64,000 nucleotides of DNA. Origin: Ectobius pallidus (lineage: Eukaryota > Arthropoda > Insecta > Blattodea > Ectobiidae). The notes beneath the pieces were generated by a model, which saw only the letters and a list, made by a program, of their open reading frames with translations, made no database searches and had not been told where the DNA came from. The translations under genes and the position numbers were made by a program. This document shows positions 11,386 to 23,202 of the stretch, piece by piece (within the stretch, counting starts at the first letter, position 1; each line of letters begins with the position of its first letter). The stretch spans positions 136,646,039-136,710,038 of the forward strand of contig CAXKWD010000006.1 in NCBI GenBank assembly GCA_964059195.1. The letters run 5' to 3'.

Positions 11386-11695
11386 ATAATATAAAATGAC
11401 TAATTTTGAAGAGAGGCCTCATTGAAGATACTCGTGAGACCATGACAGACGAGAGGTGACTGTATTATCCCTTCTTGATTTTTCCTGTGCATTTGACACA
11501 GTCGATACTGACATCCTAAATACATCTCTGTTGCATTTGACAGTTGAAATCTCTGCATCTGTCTGATGCTGCAATCATGTGGATGGAATCCTATCTTCGC
11601 GATCGCAGCAATGTGTTACCAATAACAAGTGCTTTTCATCGTGGCGATGTGTGAAGGCAGGTGTTCCCCAGGGTCTGTATTAGGGCCTCGATGAA
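11386..11695 (+). mobile_element. LINE fragment, upstream RT segment in inverted orientation
   Basis: On the plus strand, frames read TVLSLLDFSCAFDTVDTDIL (the RT palm aspartate box), then VTNNKCFSSWR and VKAGVPQG near 11660. This segment belongs just upstream of the YADD segment at 10500-11385 but faces the opposite way. Both segments meet at the same point in the gene (GGCCTC, after the VPQGSVLGP box), so they look like one copy with an inverted 5' part. Confidence 0.82.
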
Positions 11696-11699
11696 TGAG

Positions 11700-13110
11700 T
11701 GTTTGTGCTGTGTTACAACATATATCGTTGACAGTTCTAAATGTGCCTCACATTGTTCAAAATGCCCTCCTGTAAATTACAGTTTAAAACTCTTCATAAT
11801 CAAGGTAGGGAAAAAGTGTCAAGAAACCTCGCCCGTAGGATATCTGTAGCCTACTAGACTGAAATCGATTGACAAACTCCATAACCTTTTGCTGCTGGCT
11901 CTCCTAGTCATCCCACGCACATCACGACAGCATTATATGGCTTCGCCTCTACCATATCACTAAGTGCTCATTGATAATAACAAATCTTCAACTAAGGAGC
12001 AAAATTAAATCAAAAGTACACGAAAGTAGGTGTATTTAAATAAGTCTAGTAGATGAAAAATAATACTCAATAATTTACTCAAGCATTAGCCTACTTCCTT
12101 TCCTTCGTTTTCCTGCTGATAAAGCAGGGAGTTGAAATAAGGATAGTGGTACGGGGATTCTCAAAAGGCTTACTTCAAGCAGCTATTAAAGCTTCTGGTT
12201 TTAAAATAGAGTGGACACTGAAAGTTAGATGTAAGTAAGTTATGCGAAAAATTTCTGTGGAAATTCCTGAACGATTTCAGTGGTTTTTCAGATGAATCGG
12301 AAAGTTGGTTCGTACAATAATTGTTTATGTACCTAAAGTGCATTTATACCGAATATTTCAATACTAGGTAGGCTATCTTAATTGTGAAGAATGGCTTATT
12401 AGGTTATGCTACGTGAAACTACAGCATTAGGCTGCAATACACTGTACCACATCCACCCTCTACACCTAGTAGCAACACGACCTAGTGTATATAATTATGA
12501 TTATATTAACTAAATCCATTAACTAACCTTAGTAAACAACTGTCATTAAGTGTAATCCAAAGTTAGTAGTTACGAACACTGTGACTGCAATTGTTATGAT
12601 CCCAAGGATGCCACTCTAACCACGACTAATAGCAATCTGGAACAAAATTTGGAACAAGTTATTAGTCTTATACACAAATAACACTTATCCACTGTATATT
12701 TCACAAAATAATAGTAAAATTAATAATACAAGGTCATGTCTCTATATTACATAACCTCACCTGCACAAGTACAGACTTATTTTTACGTACCAAAACATAA
12801 AATGTCCCTACTATGGCGCTAATTTTAAAACGAGTTAAATGAAAATAATAAAAAAGTAAGTCTGTAACAAGAGTTAAAATAATTAGAAACAACAATATGG
12901 ACTTTTTCTGCAATCAGAAACTGAAGAAATTGTGTTAACTTATACCCTAGGTATAGGGTGCACGAGGAAAAATCAACATTTATTAATAAATCAGATGCAT
13001 GCTATATAACAATATCAGGCACACTTTCGCTTAACACATACAATATATTATGATGTACGAAGGCTCAACTAATTATGCCAATGATGACACTATTTTTCAG
13101 AGAGCTATAA
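11700..13110. other. Intergenic, no gene or clear repeat seen
   Basis: AT-rich sequence with no coding frame that resembles a known protein. Short open frames here lack family features. Confidence 0.5.
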
Positions 13111-13114
13111 GTTA

Positions 13115-14005
13115 AGGTTTGTTCGCAAAGCAGTCAGAAACCAGGAACACATCGTTCGTGCATGCGCTCTTTCTCCACACACATTTGCAAAGCGAGAATT
13201 CATGATTCTGGTTTCAATCTTATGTTCGATGATTCTCATGGACAGTTTCTGTACTATAAGAAAAGTTTGCAGGTTATCAGAGATATGCGCAGTAACTTTT
13301 TTCACGCGCCTGACTCCTCCCTCCAATAACCTTGCGCCAGATTTATAACCATAGGCTACTTATATGTATGAATAATGGAAGATAATTAAAAGTTTCCCAA
13401 AATATAGTTTATATTGCCGATGTATATTGCATGTATAACATGTTGAAGGGAAATACATTCTTGTGTTTTGTCCATTTTGTAGTGATGTAATAACTTAATG
13501 ATTCATTTAGAGCATATAGCTTTTTACACTGACAATCACAGTAGCTGACACTCACAAAGCTAACTAACTAACTAAACTCCATGGCGCTACATCCGTGAAG
13601 GGACAAGGCCTACCACCCGACCGCTGCGTCATCCACCATAGGCAGACTGCAGGATTGGGGAGCATTTGGTCAGCATGCCGACACCCACAGCCGTTAATGG
13701 TGGTTTCCATGACCGGAGCCACTACTTTTCTATCAAGTAACTCACGAGGCTGAGTGCACCCCTACCAGACCTCCCTACCTGAGGAAAATCCGAGGCACTC
13801 ACAAAGATATAGCCTATGATCTAAATGAATCATTGGGAAATAGGCCTACATATTTTATTTGCATATCATATTGATTAAACGCAGAAACTATCGATTCCAA
13901 ATTCTTAAACGTTCGCAAAGTGCAAATCATGGATAAGTTACAGACTGGACATGCGCAGTACAACAAATTCTCAAGCAGTCAGGGATTTGCTTTGCGAACA
14001 AACCT
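13115..14005. mobile_element. DNA element with AGGTTTGTTCGCAAAGCA termini, interrupted by a SINE
   Basis: AGGTTTGTTCGCAAAGCA at 13115 is the reverse complement of TGCTTTGCGAACAAACCT ending at 14005. Further matching words (CATGCGC, TTTGCAAA) lie inside each arm. No convincing target duplication was found. The 5'-truncated SINE at 13560-13795 is nested within. No transposase trace is visible. Confidence 0.65.
13560..13795 (-). mobile_element. TTTAG-tailed SINE, 5'-truncated copy
   Basis: It carries the SINE body and the (AGTTT/TTAG) tail but stops before the tRNA-like head. An 11-bp target duplication CACTCACAAAG flanks it (13549-13559 and 13796-13806). So the truncation arose at insertion, as in LINE-driven retrotransposition. 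Confidence 0.88.
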
Positions 14006-14323
14006 ATTGAATCAATTCATTACATGTCACCATAATGTTATGAATTTTGAATATAGGCCTACAGGATGCAAACAGGAGGAGGAATAGGGGCATTTGCTTA
14101 GAAGTCCAGCCACATCTGGATCTATTGTATTGCCCCTCCCCTCCAACAATGAAATAAGATAATATGAAAGTGCATGCATTGTCATACAGTCATGTCAAGA
14201 CCAACCACAACCCCACATAGTCTATACTTTGCCAAGTATTTTCCAATCAGACTAGTTGAGTTTACATACAGCTAAATTTTTAAAATGTATTTAATTTTAA
14301 TAGTTCTAAATACTTCTCTGGAG

Positions 14324-14633
14324 CAGGGGCGGATCCAGAGTGACTTTTTTTTTGGGGGGGGGGGAAACCGAAGTAGAGAGGAAAGTTTTTACTCATAAAA
14401 ATTAATTATTCCCAGTACACAATTGAAATCAAAATGAACATTTCAGCATTTTATTACAAATGTATTTCAAAATAATGAATGTCGTTGCTTTAATTTAAGT
14501 ATTTGGGTTATGTTGTCTTTACAAAATTTATTAGAAGGCTGACCGTTTGAATAATTTGTGCTTAATGTTACAATTTTTTTTTGGAGGGGGGGGGGAAATT
14601 TCCCCCATTTCCTCCCCTGTGGATCCGCCCCTG
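14324..14633. mobile_element. hAT-type MITE with CAGGGGCGGATCCAG termini
   Basis: The left end CAGGGGCGGATCCAG is mirrored by TGGATCCGCCCCTG at the right. A perfect 8-bp target duplication CTCTGGAG flanks it (14316-14323 and 14634-14641). Long G and T runs lie next to both ends. The 310-bp element codes for nothing. Confidence 0.92.
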
Positions 14634-14756
14634 CTCTGGAGGGAGAGTTCACAGTTTTTTTATTTCTATAAGCAAAATCTTCTCTACTCAGGCTAATGTA
14701 CCATGCACTTGTAATTCAGTTGTACAGACGAGCTCAGCGAAACTAGTTATCCAGCC

Positions 14757-14880
14757 ATGAGTTTAGATTTGATTAATACTGAAGATTTTATAAGTGAAGT
14801 GGAATGTTGACCTGCCATTTGGAATGTCAAAAGTGATGACAAATTGTTTTATCATGTAGCTACTATTGGCAATACTAGCA
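14757..14880 (+). pseudogene. Possible MADF-domain relic of a PIF/Harbinger element
   Basis: A frame from an ATG at 14757 reads MSLDLINTEDFISEVEC, a stop, then PAIWNVKSDD. This resembles the start of MADF domains (FIxEV..RPxIWD) found in Harbinger second proteins and Adf-1-like factors. The stop codon and the lack of a downstream helix make it a dead fragment at best. Confidence 0.4.
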
Positions 14881-15597
14881 GTGACCGTCACAAGTGACCC
14901 ACATGTGTTCACTGCAATATCAGGTGACTGTCACTTGTGTCCCAGAGTGAAAAGGCCCTAAGAGTAAATTTGTATGTGTATGATGTTATATAATAAAACT
15001 TAGGCTACATAGAATTTAAAAAACTGTTTTAATGTTATGACCCTAACTGCAGCGTAAACCATGACGCTATAGGTTCTAATTTCCTCAAGATGAAGTTCTT
15101 AAAAACAAATGGATATCTGCAATAAAGTGAGAACATTTCATTCCAAATAAACATTCAGAGGTAAGTATAGGCCTATACGTACTATGCTCAGGATATTCAG
15201 TAAAAAATTCAGTCAGAAAAATCTCATATATGTAATGAAAAGTGAATGCATTTGTTACAGGATAAGGCCTACATGAATATAGGCCTAACCAATGCGAAGA
15301 GAACAGTTATTTGTAGTCTACTAATGCATGTAGGTTAGATTATGCTAATCTATTATGAATTTTTAATCGCAGGTTTGTAAATTGCATTTTAATCGCAATG
15401 AAATAAGACATACACGCACAAGATGTTTCACGCTACAGCCTACCCAACTTTTCATTATGATTTTTCGTTTATTTTATTCATACATTTTTTGTCAAGAACT
15501 GTAGGTTTTATAATTTTTTTTTTCCTGAAAATGTTAAATAAGAATTAAATGTAAAAAGTTATTAAGGCATATATTAAGTTTTTGGGTATAATCACAA

Positions 15598-16018
15598 AAC
15601 CCCATTTCGAGTACCAGGGGATTTGCTCACGCTGCAAGTGCTCAACATCCCCAGCAGATGGCAGGAGCAGTCAATATTGACTAATGCTGCCATCTGCCAC
15701 CGATAACGAACACTACTTATTCGGGGTAATCCTGTTTTCTGACATTGACAACCCCATTTCGATTACTAGGGAATTTGCTCACGCTGCAAGTGCTCAACAT
15801 TCCCAGCAGATGGCAGAAGCAGTCGATACTGACTAATGCTGCCATCTGCCATTGATAACGAACACTACTTATTCGGGGTAATCCTGTTCTCTGACATTGA
15901 CAACCCTATTTCGAATACTAGGGAATTTCCTCACGCTGCTAGTGCTCAACATTCCCAGCAGATGACAGAAGCAGTCGATACTGACTAATGCGGCCAACGA
16001 TAACGAACACTACACTTC
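15598..16018. repeat. 152-bp tandem repeat, about 2.75 copies
   Basis: Units begin AACCCCATTTCGA at 15598, 15750 and 15902, with small differences. The third is incomplete, lacking about 13 bases near 15990 and then ending. Each unit contains CAGCAGATGGCAG and CTGCCATCTGCC. Read on the minus strand the unit shares a core of about 70 bp with the 174-bp repeat to its right. Confidence 0.92.
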
Positions 16019-16299
16019 CATTCGGATTCATTGATACAACTACCAATTTATTGCTTATCCTTACAAGCTGATGTCTAAGGGCTGGAAAAGTGGTGCCAGC
16101 GCCCATTCACTGCATTCATAACAGATTGCAGCAGTAGTCAGCATTAATTGCTCCTGCCCTCTTCTGGGAATGTTAAGAACTTACAGCACTAATAAGACCA
16201 CATCCCATCAATTGAAAATATAATTTCCTGTCTACAAAATTACATTTCCATTTTAAAAATAAATAAATAAATTCAAATTATGAGAAAAAGTTTTAAAAA

Positions 16300-16950
16300 T
16301 GTAAGCTGGAGGTAGATGAGAAAGGAGCTCATTTAAGGCTAGACTAACCTGACAGCATGTTGTATCCTATTGGGTGGGCTTAAGACCCAAGGGCCCATAT
16401 AAGTTGGAGCCATTCGTAACAGATGGCAGCACTAGTCAGCATTGATTGCTGCTGCCCTCTTCTGGGAATGTTAAGAACTTACAGCACTAATAAGACTAGA
16501 GCTCATTAAAAGGCCAGACTGCCCTGACAGCATGTTATATCCTATTGGGGGGTTTAAGCCCCAAGGGCCCATATAAGTTGGCGCCATTCGCAACAGATGG
16601 CAGCACTAGTCAGCATTGATTGCGGCTGCCCTCTTCTGGGAATATTAAGAACTTACAGCACTAATAAGACTAGAGCTCATTTAAAGGCCAGACTGCCCTG
16701 ACAGCATGTTATATCCTATTGGGGGGTTTAAGACCCAAGGGCCCATATAAGTTGGCGCCATTCGTAACAGATGGCAGCACTATTCAGCATTGATTGCTGC
16801 TGCCTTCTTCTGGGAATGTTAAGAACTTACAGCACTATAATAAGACCAGAGCTCATTTAAAGGCCAGACTGCCCTGACAGCATGTTATATCCTATTGAGG
16901 GGTTTAAGCCCTAAGGGCCCATATAAGTTGGCGCCATTCGTACTGCATCC
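16300..16950. repeat. 174-bp tandem repeat array
   Basis: The marker GGGCCCATATAAGTTGG recurs at about 16391, 16565, 16739 and 16915, giving periods of 174, 174 and 176 bp. Units contain AACAGATGGCAGCAC and CTTCTGGGAATGTTAAGAAC. Diverged partial units occur at 16090-16200, 17040-17134, 17478-17588, 18110-18210 and 18810-18870. Spacer blocks reading CATCCCATCATTTGAAAATA at 16199, 16943 and 17790 suggest a longer higher-order unit. Confidence 0.92.
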
Positions 16951-17134
16951 TATCATTTGAAAATATAATTTCCTGTCTACAAAATTACATTTACATTAAA
17001 AAAAATAAAAATAAATAAATGTTCAAATTATGATTAAAAGTTTTTACAATGTAAGCTGGAGGCAGATGAGAAAGGACCTCATTTAAAGGTCAGTCTGCCC
17101 TGACAGCATGTTATATCCTATTGGGTGGGCTTAA

Positions 17135-17480
17135 GTTTTTTTTTTTTTTTTTTTTTTATATTCTTACAACTAGTGTTGTGGCATCGAATCTTATGATCCC
17201 TGACCACACATGAAACAGTTTACATCAAGGATTATATAACACATAATTAATTAATCCACCACTCACAAATTCGGGGGATTTCCGTATCGACTACTTCACT
17301 ATACTTTTAGAGCCATTTTGGGGGTTCGGTATCGTGGAAAGTCCTGTTCATTGTATTGGCCGAGCTTTTTCACAATTGCATTTGGACTCTGGTTCAGTCG
17401 CGAATAAAATCTAACAACTAAGTCACAGAGCACTTCATGTACATATGGCATTTCCAAGTCTTCGTGAATTTGTGAAGTCT
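17135..17480 (-). mobile_element. 5'-truncated LINE insertion inside the tandem array
   Basis: On the minus strand, an open frame from about 17480 reads SQIHEDLEMPYVHEVL and FYSRLNQSPNAIVKKLGQYN, ends at a stop near 17300, and is followed by about 140 bases of 3' UTR and a poly(A) tail (the T run at 17136-17158). The protein text resembles the extreme C-terminus of Jockey-group RT proteins. The insertion splits a 174-bp repeat between its CTTAAG and AAGGGCCC words. Confidence 0.8.
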
Positions 17481-17588
17481 CCAAGGGCCCATATAAGTTG
17501 GAGCAATTCATAACAGATGGCAGCAGTAGTTAGCATTGATTGCTCCTGCCCTCTTCTGGGGGTGTTCAGAACTTACAGCACTAATAAG

Positions 17589-17779
17589 CTTGGGTGTAAT
17601 TGCAGCTTTTTAACTTGGGTGGCAAGGTCTGCTGGGGGTCTGGATATTTTTAAAAATTTGGCGTTAAAATGATGTATAGTTTAAGCATTTTAAAAACTTG
17701 TTTGGAGTGGCAAAAAGAGGGGTTTGGGAATTCTGGGGTGGCAACTGCCGCTCCTTGCCATCCCGTAATTACGTCGCTG
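17589..17779. mobile_element. Probable hAT-type MITE in the tandem array
   Basis: The segment interrupts a repeat unit after CACTAATAAG. It is flanked by CTAATAAG (17581-17588) and CTAAGAAG (17780-17787), an 8-bp duplication with one mismatch. The ends CTTGGGTGTAATTGCAG and CTGCGACGTAATTACGG-like (minus strand) are only weakly inverted. Confidence 0.55.
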
Positions 17780-17849
17780 CTAAGAAGACTACATCCCATC
17801 ATTTGAAAATATACTCTACTGTCTACAAAATTATATTTACGTTAAAAAA

Positions 17850-19660
17850 ATTCAAACTACTTTACCCATTAATTTAATTTAATTTACTCCTTAGACGGGG
17901 GAAGAAAACCGCAACACTACAGTACAAGAATATACTACGTACAGGTTAAGTCTGGTTCAGGAATCTATCACTAGTTGCCAGAATAAATAAATTTAAAAAA
18001 AATCCAAGGACAGAATTTACAAAATGGACAAACTGAAGCGAATATGTACATTCCACTCTCTATTCTTTTGTTATTCGAACAGACATTTCACCTTAAAAGC
18101 TCTATCTCTTTTAAAAAGGCCAACTTGAGAAAGTTGGCTATAGCATGTTACGTCTTATTGGGTGGGGCTTATGCCCCATGGGTCCATATAAGTTGGTGCC
18201 CCTGGCGCAACTTTTGAAGAACATTGGATGGGCTCAAAAACTGGTTTTTCTGAAAGGGGTGGGTTAGGTAAAATAAAAAGAACTAGATACCATTATATAC
18301 ATGTTTTCCTGGCTTGAGGTCTCCTAATAAATTCGTCACAAAGCATCATCAATTTCTACTTTTCTTAGTCTGTTCAAACACCATCTTTTTCGTGGATGAC
18401 CAAAATACCTTCTTCCCTATGGTTTGTCCCTTGCTGATTTAACTAATCTTTCTTGATTCATTCTTTCTACATGTTCGCTCTGCTCCTTCTTCATAATCAG
18501 TCACTTTGTACTTCACACTCCTTCTTGTACTTAAATCCTACCTAACTTTTGTGAATGCAAAAATGTCTTTAGTCTATTGAAGGTTTATCAAGATCTTTCG
18601 GCGGCGGAGGCTATGGAAAAAGCATTGACAGAGTAAGACTTAAATTAAAAGTTTAATGAATTGAGGAACGATTTTAACCTATTTTGAGTGAACTGAAACA
18701 AAAGATAATATGATGCATGTCAACAATAGGCTGATTTTTGCTGTACGTTGATTCAAGAACATTTTTTATAAAAGCAGTAAATTATTATGATATAATAATA
18801 AATGGAAAATTGAGTGGCCTTCAGCCCCACGAGCCCATATAAGTTAGCGCCTCTGTCCCTGGAGGAACTAGGCCTACTAAGCGATGCTTCATATTATCTA
18901 TCAACAGGATAGTGGGATAGTTTCAGTTGACTGGAGCCACTACTACTTATCAAGTAAGTCCTCAATTTAAATCATGAGGTTCAGTGCACCCCATTCCAGA
19001 CCTCCCTAGTTCAAAAAATCTGTACCAGGAACTGAACCAGGTCCTGCACAAACGGACCTCAAACACCCAAATGAAAAGCATTTTACTAAATGCAATAATA
19101 CCATATAACCCTAATTTCCATTTGAAACCGCAATATCTGTACAAACGGACCATAAATGCCCAAATGAAAAGCATGTTTCCATCTAAGGCTTCGGTTTCAC
19201 ACAGCATTCAGCCATCAGATATGGTTGGTTGAGTCTGCAACGTCAGCATGAGAAAGAAGGGAGCATTCTGTTGTCAGGTATATTTGTTCAAATTATTGTA
19301 TGCACCTATAATTACAGAAATGTAAACTGTCGACCTTCAAAATTTGCCGCCTACTGGAAGAAATGGCCCTGCCCGTGGATCCACAGCCAGAGATGCTAAA
19401 CATGAGGCCATGCAGGTGGTCATCATCAATGGAAGATGCTAAAATTCTGGATTCCCGCCCCCCCCCCCAATACATGCAGATAGACCATACTGGTAACAGT
19501 AAAACCTAAGGAATGCAATATATTTCACTACAAGAAAGTTGTAGTTGTTTTACATTAGTTATTGGGTATTAAGCGGAAGCACCAACAGTGTCTCAGGTTT
19601 ACGTTTTCCAAATGGTTCAAGAATGATCATGAAATGGGAGAAAATTTTTGTGAGGGATCA
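17850..19660. other. Intergenic, repeat fragments only
   Basis: Contains diverged pieces of the 174-bp repeat, a SINE fragment at 18928-19050, and two direct copies of an ACAAACGGACC...CCCAAATGAAAAGCAT block near 19045 and 19140. No gene is seen. Confidence 0.5.
18928..19050 (-). mobile_element. Diverged fragment of the TTTAG-tailed SINE
   Basis: Matches the middle and B-box side of the SINE at 10064 (AGTGCACCCC, CCAGACCTCCCTA, GAACTGAACC) with many changes. Confidence 0.65.
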
Positions 19661-19670
19661 CCAAACCTAA

Positions 19671-21106
19671 CAAGGAACCTTTCACTACCCTCATATCGAA
19701 ACATGCCTTCAATATTTTTACTGGGTCATCTAGATGCTGTAAGAAGTCCACGCTCCAAAAATTAGCTGCTGGTTTCAACTGCAAGTACCCTAAATCGAAC
19801 CTGGAAAATGTCGGGTTGAAGCAGTGCAGTGGGAGAAGTCGGACAACCCTTATTGCAGTTCGAAGTTCCGGATGCGCGGAGACAATTGACTGTCGAAAAC
19901 AAAACAGAAGTGACTGGTGTTGATGCAGTGATTAAAACATAAGTTCCTTCTGCACCAAGCACAGCAAATAATCGCGTCATTATCACATTCTTCTTAACAT
20001 GTTTTTACATTTGTCTGTAGAGAGAATTTGATCGCTGAGTTGTATATTTGATTGCAACTAGACAGACAACAGAAGCTAGGTTAAAAGCTTGATCCTTTCA
20101 TTTGCGAATCCAAGCCCATGTAAACAAATGCATGTGATCTGAACCGCAGTACACATCATGCTTCAAGACAATATAGTGCGGTACTACATCTGATTTTTAT
20201 ACCTTTAAAAACTCATAATATGGGACGAAAATTATTAAGATAACAATATTAACTTATTACAAATGTTTCAGCGTATTGCAAAACTTGGCATTCGTAATAT
20301 AATCCTTCAGTTTGCAAGTTTGTTGAGAATAATTAGGTGAAAGTTCGAAGGCTTGTTCCGATATGTTTCTGATTTGAGGATTACGCCACTGCCGGAGAAC
20401 TCCGCTTAATGTACGTAGGCCTAATTATTTCACAGTAATATTCTGTACATACCATTATTCATTTAGCACTCAATTTCAGCTTGAACAACGAAATAAGCAA
20501 ACAAACATGTCTTTGTTTTTAACGCATATGACAGCTGAAAGTAGCCCTCGTGGATATTTATTATGGAAGGAAACACGGCCTACTATGTTTTAATTACTAG
20601 GGTTCACTTTTTAAATCTGTCTTGCTGACTTAAACGTGTAAATCAATTGTGCATTGTCCTAACGGTATAAACTGCTGTAACTTATTCTAGATTATAAGCA
20701 TGACGTTGTCAATTGCTGTAAAGGCTGAAAGACAATAAAATCATATTATTATCATTTTACTAGAAATTTTTCGTTGTCCGCGGGAAGGAGATGATTGACG
20801 TAGGCTAACAGTTGACGAATCAAATACAGATAAGGGCGGAATGATACAAGTGCAATGTTTATATGGACTTCCATTCACAAAATGAATGGATGACGTAATA
20901 CTCCCGCCAGTCAGGGCTGTCCAGTCCCGTCTCTAAATTACCATGTTATATTCCCTATACGTTCCAAGATATTTGCAAAGCATTTTAGGGTACTTGCAGT
21001 TGAAACCAGCAGCTAATTTTTGGAGCATGGACTTCTTACAGCATCTAGATGACACAGTAAAAATATTGAGGCATGTTTCGATATGAGGGTAGTGAAGGGT
21101 TCCTTG
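19671..21106. mobile_element. 1.4-kb TIR element, probably PIF/Harbinger-type (nonautonomous)
   Basis: About 124 bases at each end (19671-19794 and 20983-21106) are inverted copies with few mismatches, starting CAAGGAACCTTTCACTACCC. Each end is flanked by TAA, a 3-bp target duplication of the kind PIF/Harbinger elements make. The 1.2-kb interior shows no transposase, and the short frames near the ends only read through the inverted repeats. Confidence 0.78.
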
Positions 21107-21109
21107 TAA

Positions 21110-22515
21110 GACACTGTATTTCTCAAATGATGAATTTGGGAGAGGGGTGATAATACCTAGTCTTTTAGTCTGGTATAGTGCGTTCTCAAGTTAGGAAAAC
21201 CACTAACATCACAGACCTGCCATAAATATCTTCAACCGAGGATGCCTAGGACAACAAGCTTGTATATTTTGGGTCTCCAATATGTTTCGTATGGAACTTG
21301 CTTTATAGGCAATAGAATTTAGTTTGCAACCGATGAGGATATGCACCTTAATTTTTGACACTTAAGCTTTGACTGCACGTGGAATGACTAGCTGTGAGGC
21401 TTTCCCATTCCAATCCATTAAGGATCAGACAATTACTTAATCGTTATAGGATGCTGATGGTTCTCACGGCTTTAGAACGCACTATAATTATGATGTCTAC
21501 TGTGAAATGTGTTTTTTCTGTATACTGAAATTACCTAACTAAATCGATGTCCTACCAAAATAGATATGGCCTTGAAGGAAATGATCACGAAGGTCCAAGG
21601 AACAGAAGTATTTTTTTGAAAAGATATTTATTACGGCAATGAACTCAACCTTTAACTTTGGTGGCCTCCGAAAAGTCACCGTGAATTTTTTTTTAAAACA
21701 TGTACTAACGTGAAAAGTGAGCCATTTACCATGTACTTGTAAACTTAATGAATTTACTATGTACATAAAAAACACTAAATCAAAGGAAGATAACTTATAC
21801 AATTTCATTGTTCACATCTCTTTCAAACAAATTTTTGAAGAGATATTTATAATGGTTTGCTGAATCTCACACGCACCAAACTTCACTCACAAGAACATTC
21901 ATACGATCGAGCGCTCATGTTTACAAATAAAGTGACATTATTTTTCAATGTCATTCTGCATTTTATCTGCGAAACTCAGAGGTGTCCCATGTTATCGTTG
22001 TGCTGACACTTCCTACAGCATTGTTTAAAGTTTGTTCTAGGGTACTACAGCGAAACTTAGCATTGTAGAAGAAAAGATCGTGGTTTATTGGTTTGTTTAC
22101 TGTACACATTTGTTGTCATTTTCTTTGATAGGTGCTAGGCTTGGACGGGGCCTGAAGCAAAGAGCTGTTCGTGATGGAGTTTATCCTGTACGTTCTCACC
22201 TCAGTCTTCATGTTTGAGGATCTGTCGGAACAAAAACATTACCATTTAGATATTGTTCTTTTCGACTTTTAGCACAAAGGACAGTAACTTCACAATAAAT
22301 TAGTGAAAGCATGAGAAACATATAACATCATGTATTAGGAACACAAAGACAGCACTTATTGTACAAGAGCTGGAAGAATAAATAGCTCGTTAGCCTGAAA
22401 ATAGCAGGAACTTTAATGTAATGTAACTCCTGCTTTCTGGAAGAGCTATCAGAAAAATAAAAGTCTTAAAATAAGCCTCACATTCTGAGGAAATAAACAC
22501 AATCATCTGAATAAT
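21110..22515. other. Intergenic, no gene seen
   Basis: AT-rich sequence. A block near 21420 (CAGACAATTACTTAATC, then GGATGCTGATG) recurs near 22950 inside the pogo-like element, the only repeat signal noted. Confidence 0.45.
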
Positions 22516-22518
22516 CTA

Positions 22519-23202
22519 CAGTAGAGCCCCGGTATTTCGAGGTTCTGTGTAATTCGAGCTAATCTTAAGAAAATTAAAATTTTCCATAAAACTACAGTAA
22601 AATACCGTTTTTATACGGTGTCCGCATGTAAGTTTTACGCACTTCCGAATGTGTTACATTTTGAGCTTTCTTTCAATTTTTCCATGTACAAAAATGCAGG
22701 TAAAACTGTCCCACTTAAGGTTTTTGTTCATAATACACAGAAATAACCTTGGCTTCAGACTGCTAATGCATTTCTATTACGGCCTACAGATTGACAGAAA
22801 CCGTTAGGTTCGATCTTTCTTTGTCGGGACCTCGTATCAATCAATTGTACAGTGCATACCATCCTTTCAGAAAAGAATACTGTATTGTTACAGTAATCCC
22901 TACTCAGCGACAATGGTAATTAAAAGTGTTTTCCTAGTTCCACTCCAGGGTCAGACAATGACTTAATCCTTAAAGGATGCCGATGTAGCAAATTGGAAAT
23001 ATTTTACAACATATACATACATAACACAGGTATGTAGGCCTACTATATTGTTTATTTATTTATTATTTAAACCATTATTGTGCTCATTAAACATTTATTT
23101 GCGATTTACCCAATGATTTAGTGATATTTCCGTATAATCCGAGTTTTTTGTAATTCGAGGTAGCCTCAGCCCCAATTAGCTCGGATTATCGGGGTTCTAC
23201 TG
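22519..23202. mobile_element. pogo/Tigger-like MITE
   Basis: The left end CAGTAGAGCCCCGGTATTTC and the right end (minus strand) CAGTAGAACCCCGATAATCC are inverted repeats flanked by TA (22517-22518 and 23203-23204). TIR text and TA duplication fit pogo/Tigger elements of the Tc1/mariner group. No transposase frame is present. Confidence 0.8.

Noticed and set aside
15598..16950. CRISPR array
   Set aside because: Units are 152-174 bp direct tandem repeats without spacers, in a eukaryotic genome.
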